From positions 62,001-126,000 of the forward strand of contig JBBHKE010003201.1 in assembly GCA_037447655.1 (NCBI GenBank): a stretch of DNA of 64,000 nucleotides, in the 5' to 3' direction. The translations under genes were made by a program, and so were the position numbers. How positions within the stretch are numbered: position 1 is the stretch's first letter; each line of letters begins with the position of its first letter. The notes beneath the pieces were generated by a model. The model was given only the letters and a program-made list of their open reading frames with translations. It made no database searches and was not told the DNA's origin. Shown here in pieces: positions 62,534 through 64,000 of this stretch. This DNA is from Zygnema cylindricum. Lineage: Eukaryota; Streptophyta; Zygnematophyceae; Zygnematales; Zygnemataceae.

Positions 62534-64000
62534 GAGCACAGCCACTACAATCATCCATCATTTCATTATCTCCAAACTGAATGCCTTCTACTACTCTAAG
62601 CTTTTTCATTTCCCTCAATCTATCAAAATGCACATGCCCCAAGCGCTTATGCCAAATCATCAACCTAGCAACACCAACATAGTAAGCATTTTTTTTTTCA
62701 TTACTCAGGTTAAGCCTAAACATTCCTTGGCTACTCTTATCTACCGTGAAGTAAACTTCATCCCCATACTTAGCTGTAAAGACTCCCTTTCTAGTGTAGG
62801 TATCAAACTCTTTGTCATCTAACACAGACGTAGAGACAAGATTTTCACTCAACTGAGGAATGTACATCTGAGAATGTAAGTATAGAAGTCTTACCGTCCA
62901 CTAAGACTTTTAGATCTACTGAGCCCACTAGATCTGTAGTAACCACTCTCCCATCCCTATACTCTATCTCTACATACTCTCGTCAAGAAGAAACTCCCCA
63001 TCCTCCACAGAGGACTCATCCTCGGTTTCTCCTGTCACTTTAGTAACCACAAGTGCCTTTTCTTCCCTCAGGAAGAACCTCCTCCACGGTTCTCTTGGAG
63101 CCTCAGCTCCTACAGCTCGACAGAATCTGCGATAAAGTGTCCCGGCATTTTGCAAAAATGACACAGACCCTTTGGGGGCCTTGGTCCCCCAGAATTATCT
63201 CTTTCCCCTCTATAAGGTTTCTTCGGGTCCTTCCCCCATCGGTCTCCTCCTGCTGCTAGAGCTTGAATGCTCTTTCCTCCTCTCCTAATCTCCATTGTGT
63301 TTTCCAGCACAATTATCATCCTGACCACTGTGTTCCATTTCCATGAACTATTATGCAATTCTTGTACTCGATACACTATGTTCTCGAACTCATCTGATAA
63401 CTTCATAATAAGAGTGTTAACTTTCATTTTCATTGTACTTGTCCACCCAGCACTTTCCATTTCCATATGCAAAAAGAAAGATCATTACAGTAATCTAACA
63501 TCTTTCCTCCTTTGTAAGTGTAACTCACTCGCTTTTGCTTAGCCAACTGGAGCTCCTGAATAGTTCCAACTCTATAAATCTCCACCAAATTCATCCACAA
63601 CTCCAAGGCCTTGTATATGTGAAGATGAGGAGTGGCCAAACCTTGAGTGAGGTGCCTCAGAATGAAGTTCTTGGCAGCCACGTTTACATCCTCCCATATT
63701 TGAGTATCGTTCTCCACGGTCTTCACAGTCGCCCCTCCCGATACTGTGGCAATAAGAGTGAGGGGTGTCTCCTTCCCTTTCCCCTTTTCGGACATACTGC
63801 TGTTCCCATCATCTGCATCCTCCGCTAAGGCAACTGTTGTTGCAGGAAACCTTACTCCCCCAAATCCTGGTAGAGTTCCCGAAGGTGGACGTTTCACTTG
63901 TCCACTGACGATGCCCCAATATCGTTTTTCACACAAAGCTCCCATCATCATGGCTTTCTAATTGATGAACCGAGAACCATTGAAGGTGGGCACCCTAGAG
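62534..64000 (-). pseudogene. E4 gag, residual protease region and gag-pre-integrase
   Basis: Gag-pre-integrase at 62534-62867 (LMIWHKRLGHVHFDRL), then a junction near 62973 where about 150 bp present in E2 (47891-48042) is missing, including the protease DSGAS and the following MHMC. Gag lies at 62970-63951 with CHFCKMPGHFIAD, in which the last knuckle Cys is Ser. A TAG precedes the ATG-ATG-ATG motif near 63958. The LTR and PBS are just beyond 64000. Confidence 0.9.

Larger units (their letters stand above)
52346..64000 (-). mobile_element. Decayed copia E4 (E2 family), split by E3, right end outside window
   Basis: 3' LTR at 52346-53384, then, minus strand, RNase H/RT (53398-54650), linker and integrase (to 56083), the E3 insertion (56089-62533 plus target duplication), then gag-pre-integrase and gag (62534-64000). 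The sequence follows E2 closely but has nonsense codons, frameshifts and a deletion of about 150 bp that removes the protease motif. The left flank is TCCAC (52341-52345); the right flank is outside the window. Confidence 0.93.

Overview
This is a plant-type nuclear window (land plant or close streptophyte; the sequence does not let me place it further). Evidence: two intron-rich single-copy genes with GT-AG introns whose products match plant eIF3h and DPH2, TTTAGGG-type interstitial telomere repeats, several Ty1/copia retrotransposons, hAT and Tourist-like (PIF/Harbinger) DNA transposons, and AT-rich gene-poor sequence between them.

Layout. 1-4161: decayed copia element E1 on the minus strand, cut by the left edge. 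4162-7440: AT-rich intergenic DNA with one orphan LysM-like exon and a degenerate interstitial telomeric array. 7441-11620: nested DNA transposons, with a small inverted-repeat element split by a 3.2 kb hAT element (8-bp target duplication, transposase C-terminus), itself split by a MITE. 11621-14700: intergenic DNA, a second MITE, and a copia integrase relic interrupted by a third copy of that MITE. 14636-20330: a large direct duplication whose units run into a roughly 30-bp minisatellite with higher-order repeats. 20331-26600: duplicated poly(A)-tailed tails, a homopurine tract, foldback elements and a Tourist-like element.

26.4-41.7 kb is the genic island. eIF3h (minus, 12 exons) and DPH2 (plus, 10 or 11 exons) stand head to head over a 669-bp intergenic region. 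Both act in translation: eIF3h in initiation, DPH2 in diphthamide modification of eEF2.

43.7-64 kb is a copia nest. E2 (minus, 43694-50130) is nearly intact: 1047-bp LTRs that I count as differing at 5 positions, a TTGGA target duplication, and one in-frame TAG between integrase and reverse transcriptase. E5 (plus, gag only) is interrupted by E4 (minus, 52346 to beyond 64000), and E4 is interrupted by E3 (plus, 56089-62533, GAGCA target duplication).

The most striking shared property is the primer-binding site. In every copia copy whose 5' junction lies in the window it is GGTTATGGGCC(C), the complement of the anticodon arm of initiator tRNA-Met rather than the tRNA 3' end. This site lies inside the gag reading frame, whose ATG is in the 5' LTR. 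The LTRs of E2, E3 and E4 also carry a tRNA-like A-box/B-box module antisense to the element. All calls come from reading the sequence; no searches were run.
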